DNA from: Eleginops maclovinus | Lineage: Eukaryota; Chordata; Actinopteri; Perciformes; Eleginopidae | NCBI RefSeq assembly: GCF_036324505.1 | Contig: NC_086351.1 | Span: 4,892,001 to 4,956,000 of the forward strand | Direction: 5' to 3' | Length of the DNA stretch: 64,000 nt | Part shown: positions 62,801 to 64,000 of the stretch, in pieces | How positions within the stretch are numbered: the stretch's first letter is position 1 | Layout of the letters: each line of letters begins with the position of its first letter | Notes under the pieces: model-generated | Database searches by the model: none | What the model saw: only the letters and a program-made list of their open reading frames with translations | What the model was told of the DNA's origin: nothing | Position numbers and translations under genes: made by a program

Positions 62801-63753
62801 CAGATTGAAATATTTGGACTGTTAATAGTTCTGGAAATGATAACCAATTGGCAAATTAACTCTGGCTTATCTTCATTTGCTTCTCAAGCACCATTGAAAA
62901 AAAAGGGCAGAACATTTTAAAGATAGTTGCCTTGATACTGAGAACAGTAGTAATAGGTGTACACCCAATGCACCATGAATAGATGCCACAAGGGATGCGT
63001 GTTTAGGGAATTTGGATGAGCTATTAAATCAAGATAAGTTCTTTACAAATGTTGTAAATTATTGCAGAACTTTGCAAATATGTTTTAAGGCCACGGTAAC
63101 GGCCCCTTCAAATCACAGCAGAGTTTGGGCCGCCTTGTGTTAGGCCAAGTAAGATATGGCTTCATCATGCCCATCACTACTACCATGTGATATCCTATAC
63201 ATTCTTTAGTGACGTAAAATGCAGAACACACAAGGGGGGCATAAACTCCCAACACAAAATACATTGCTTAGTAGTAGAACTTGCTGCAACCAACTAAACA
63301 GAAACACAACCAGTCTTTCTAGGATTAAAGTGACAGCCGGGATACACAGGAATAGAGGGGACTTACCAGCTCTGATGTAGAACCAGTTCTCATCACTGGG
63401 GGCCAGCTCCTTGTGCTTGCCCAGCTTGACAAGGTCCACCCAGTCAGGCACCTTCAGCTTTCCTGACCTGAGGAAAGACAAGTAGTGTCAGTATGTACCA
63501 AAACAATACCTTATTTAAGACTTTGTTGGCATGTACCATGTGTTTCTACAACAAAAGACCATCTATTAGAGTACATACAACTAACAGCGACTTTAATCAA
63601 GTCCACAGCAAATGACCATCACAACGTAATGCCCAAAGAGGGCAAAAAAGGTTAAAATGATGTTTGGAAACAAAATACTCACTTCTTCAGGAAAGCCGAG
63701 AGGGCACGGACAAATTCCTGCTGGTTGACGTCTTTCACTGTGACACCAGGCAT
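59815..63753 (-). CDS. rps19: 40S ribosomal protein S19 (eS19), complete coding sequence in five exons
   Basis: eS19 is a structural protein of the small ribosomal subunit head, needed for maturation of the 3' end of 18S rRNA; human RPS19 defects cause Diamond-Blackfan anaemia. Exons 63753-63683, 63467-63367, 62548-62365, 61826-61772 and 59847-59815 join to 444 nt, giving 147 residues (human 145). It starts [18 protein letters not shown] and contains [51 protein letters not shown] and RDLDRIAGQ. The arginines equivalent to human R56 and R62 are kept. All introns are GT-AG and phases agree. The ATG is the first codon of its exon, as in mammals, so the non-coding first exon and promoter lie right of the window. 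The C-terminus ends KKIVQ, slightly longer than the human KKH. Confidence 0.99.
59848..61771 (-). other. rps19 last intron (1.9 kb)
   Basis: Long for this gene. I searched it on the minus strand for box C/D snoRNA signals, because ribosomal protein introns often host them. Box C-like ATGATGA near 60001 has no partner CTGA at a suitable distance. No RNA gene supported. Confidence 0.7.
61772..61826 (-). CDS. rps19: rps19 fourth coding exon
   Basis: It encodes [18 protein letters not shown]. Short 55-nt exon with acceptor TTTCTCTCAG and donor GTGAGA. The glycine codon before it is split with the previous exon. Confidence 0.98.
61827..62364 (-). other. rps19 intron between third and fourth coding exons
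   Basis: A 538-bp intron; no feature recognised. Confidence 0.8.
62365..62548 (-). CDS. rps19: rps19 third coding exon
   Basis: It encodes [40 protein letters not shown] and [20 protein letters not shown]. This is the rRNA-contacting core including the mutation hot-spot region of human RPS19. The acceptor is GCTCCCAACAG and the donor GTGAGT. Confidence 0.99.
62549..63366 (-). other. rps19 intron between second and third coding exons
   Basis: An 818-bp intron. An ATGATGA box C-like motif near 63164-63170 lacks a matching box D, so no snoRNA is called. Confidence 0.75.
63367..63467 (-). CDS. rps19: rps19 second coding exon
   Basis: It encodes [20 protein letters not shown] then [13 protein letters not shown]. 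The acceptor is CTTTCCTCAG and the donor GTAAGT. It contributes the helices leading to the conserved arginine-rich region. Confidence 0.98.
63683..63753 (-). CDS. rps19: rps19 first coding exon
   Basis: It encodes [23 protein letters not shown] plus two bases. The acceptor TGTTATTTAG directly precedes the ATG. The donor is GTGAGT at 63682. Confidence 0.98.
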
Positions 63754-64000
63754 CTAAATAACAGAAACACATTCATTTAATACACGTTTCATCAGATACA
63801 GAGAGTTCAAAAGGTTAGCAGGCTTAGGTGAAAACACTTCATTCCAGCATGGTCGTAAATTGATGGATGAGGCACAACACCTTTAAAATAAAAACTCAAT
63901 ACAAAACTACACAATTCACTTATGGCACTTTCAATGAATGCATACCAGCTCTGGTATCACGTGTATGTGACATTGTTATCTGCCAAATTAAACTGATGAG

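Noticed and set aside
63164..63170. Box C-like ATGATGA in the second rps19 coding intron.
   Set aside because: No box D in range.
63754..64000. Search for the non-coding rps19 first exon with a 5' TOP pyrimidine start.
   Set aside because: No donor with an adjacent CTTTTC-type transcription start is visible; the exon is probably right of the window.

Overview
The window is vertebrate nuclear DNA, almost certainly from a ray-finned (teleost, percomorph-like) fish. The reasons are vertebrate GT-AG exon structure, very abundant long (CA)n/(GT)n microsatellites, several dispersed repeats recognised from memory as common in teleost genomes, and two genes whose closest relatives are vertebrate. 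No bacterial, organellar or viral gene was seen.

Two protein genes are supported, both on the minus strand and head to tail. (1) At 112-39329 lie the first 12 coding exons of an immunoglobulin-superfamily adhesion receptor, best read as BCAM (Lutheran/basal cell adhesion molecule). They encode a signal peptide and all five Ig domains, 515 codons plus one base. The transmembrane and cytoplasmic exons lie beyond the left edge. Splice sites and reading phases agree at every junction. The 29.8-kb first intron (9471-39265) fills almost half the window and is rich in dinucleotide tracts. (2) At 59815-63753 lie the five coding exons of rps19 (ribosomal protein eS19), complete at 147 residues. The ATG is at the very start of a coding exon, so the non-coding first exon must lie beyond the right edge. 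The rps19 stop codon lies inside its own AATAAA signal.

The 20.5 kb between the two genes (39330-59813) has no recognisable protein gene. It holds the bcam 5' flank with a (GA)n tract, a tRNA-headed SINE abutting the 3' half of a tRNA-Leu gene, an older SINE remnant, three remnants of one dispersed repeat family, a 16-bp minisatellite, a strong 44-bp-arm hairpin (41947-42045) and a second inverted repeat (45105-45208).

The two genes are not functionally coupled: one is a housekeeping ribosomal protein of the 40S subunit, the other a surface laminin receptor. From general knowledge, both human orthologues map to 19q13, so the linkage is probably an old syntenic relic. I found no new multi-gene system. 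The most interesting unexplained items are the 99-nt hairpin, the tandem tRNA-Leu fragment plus SINE, and the unusual rps19 3' end.
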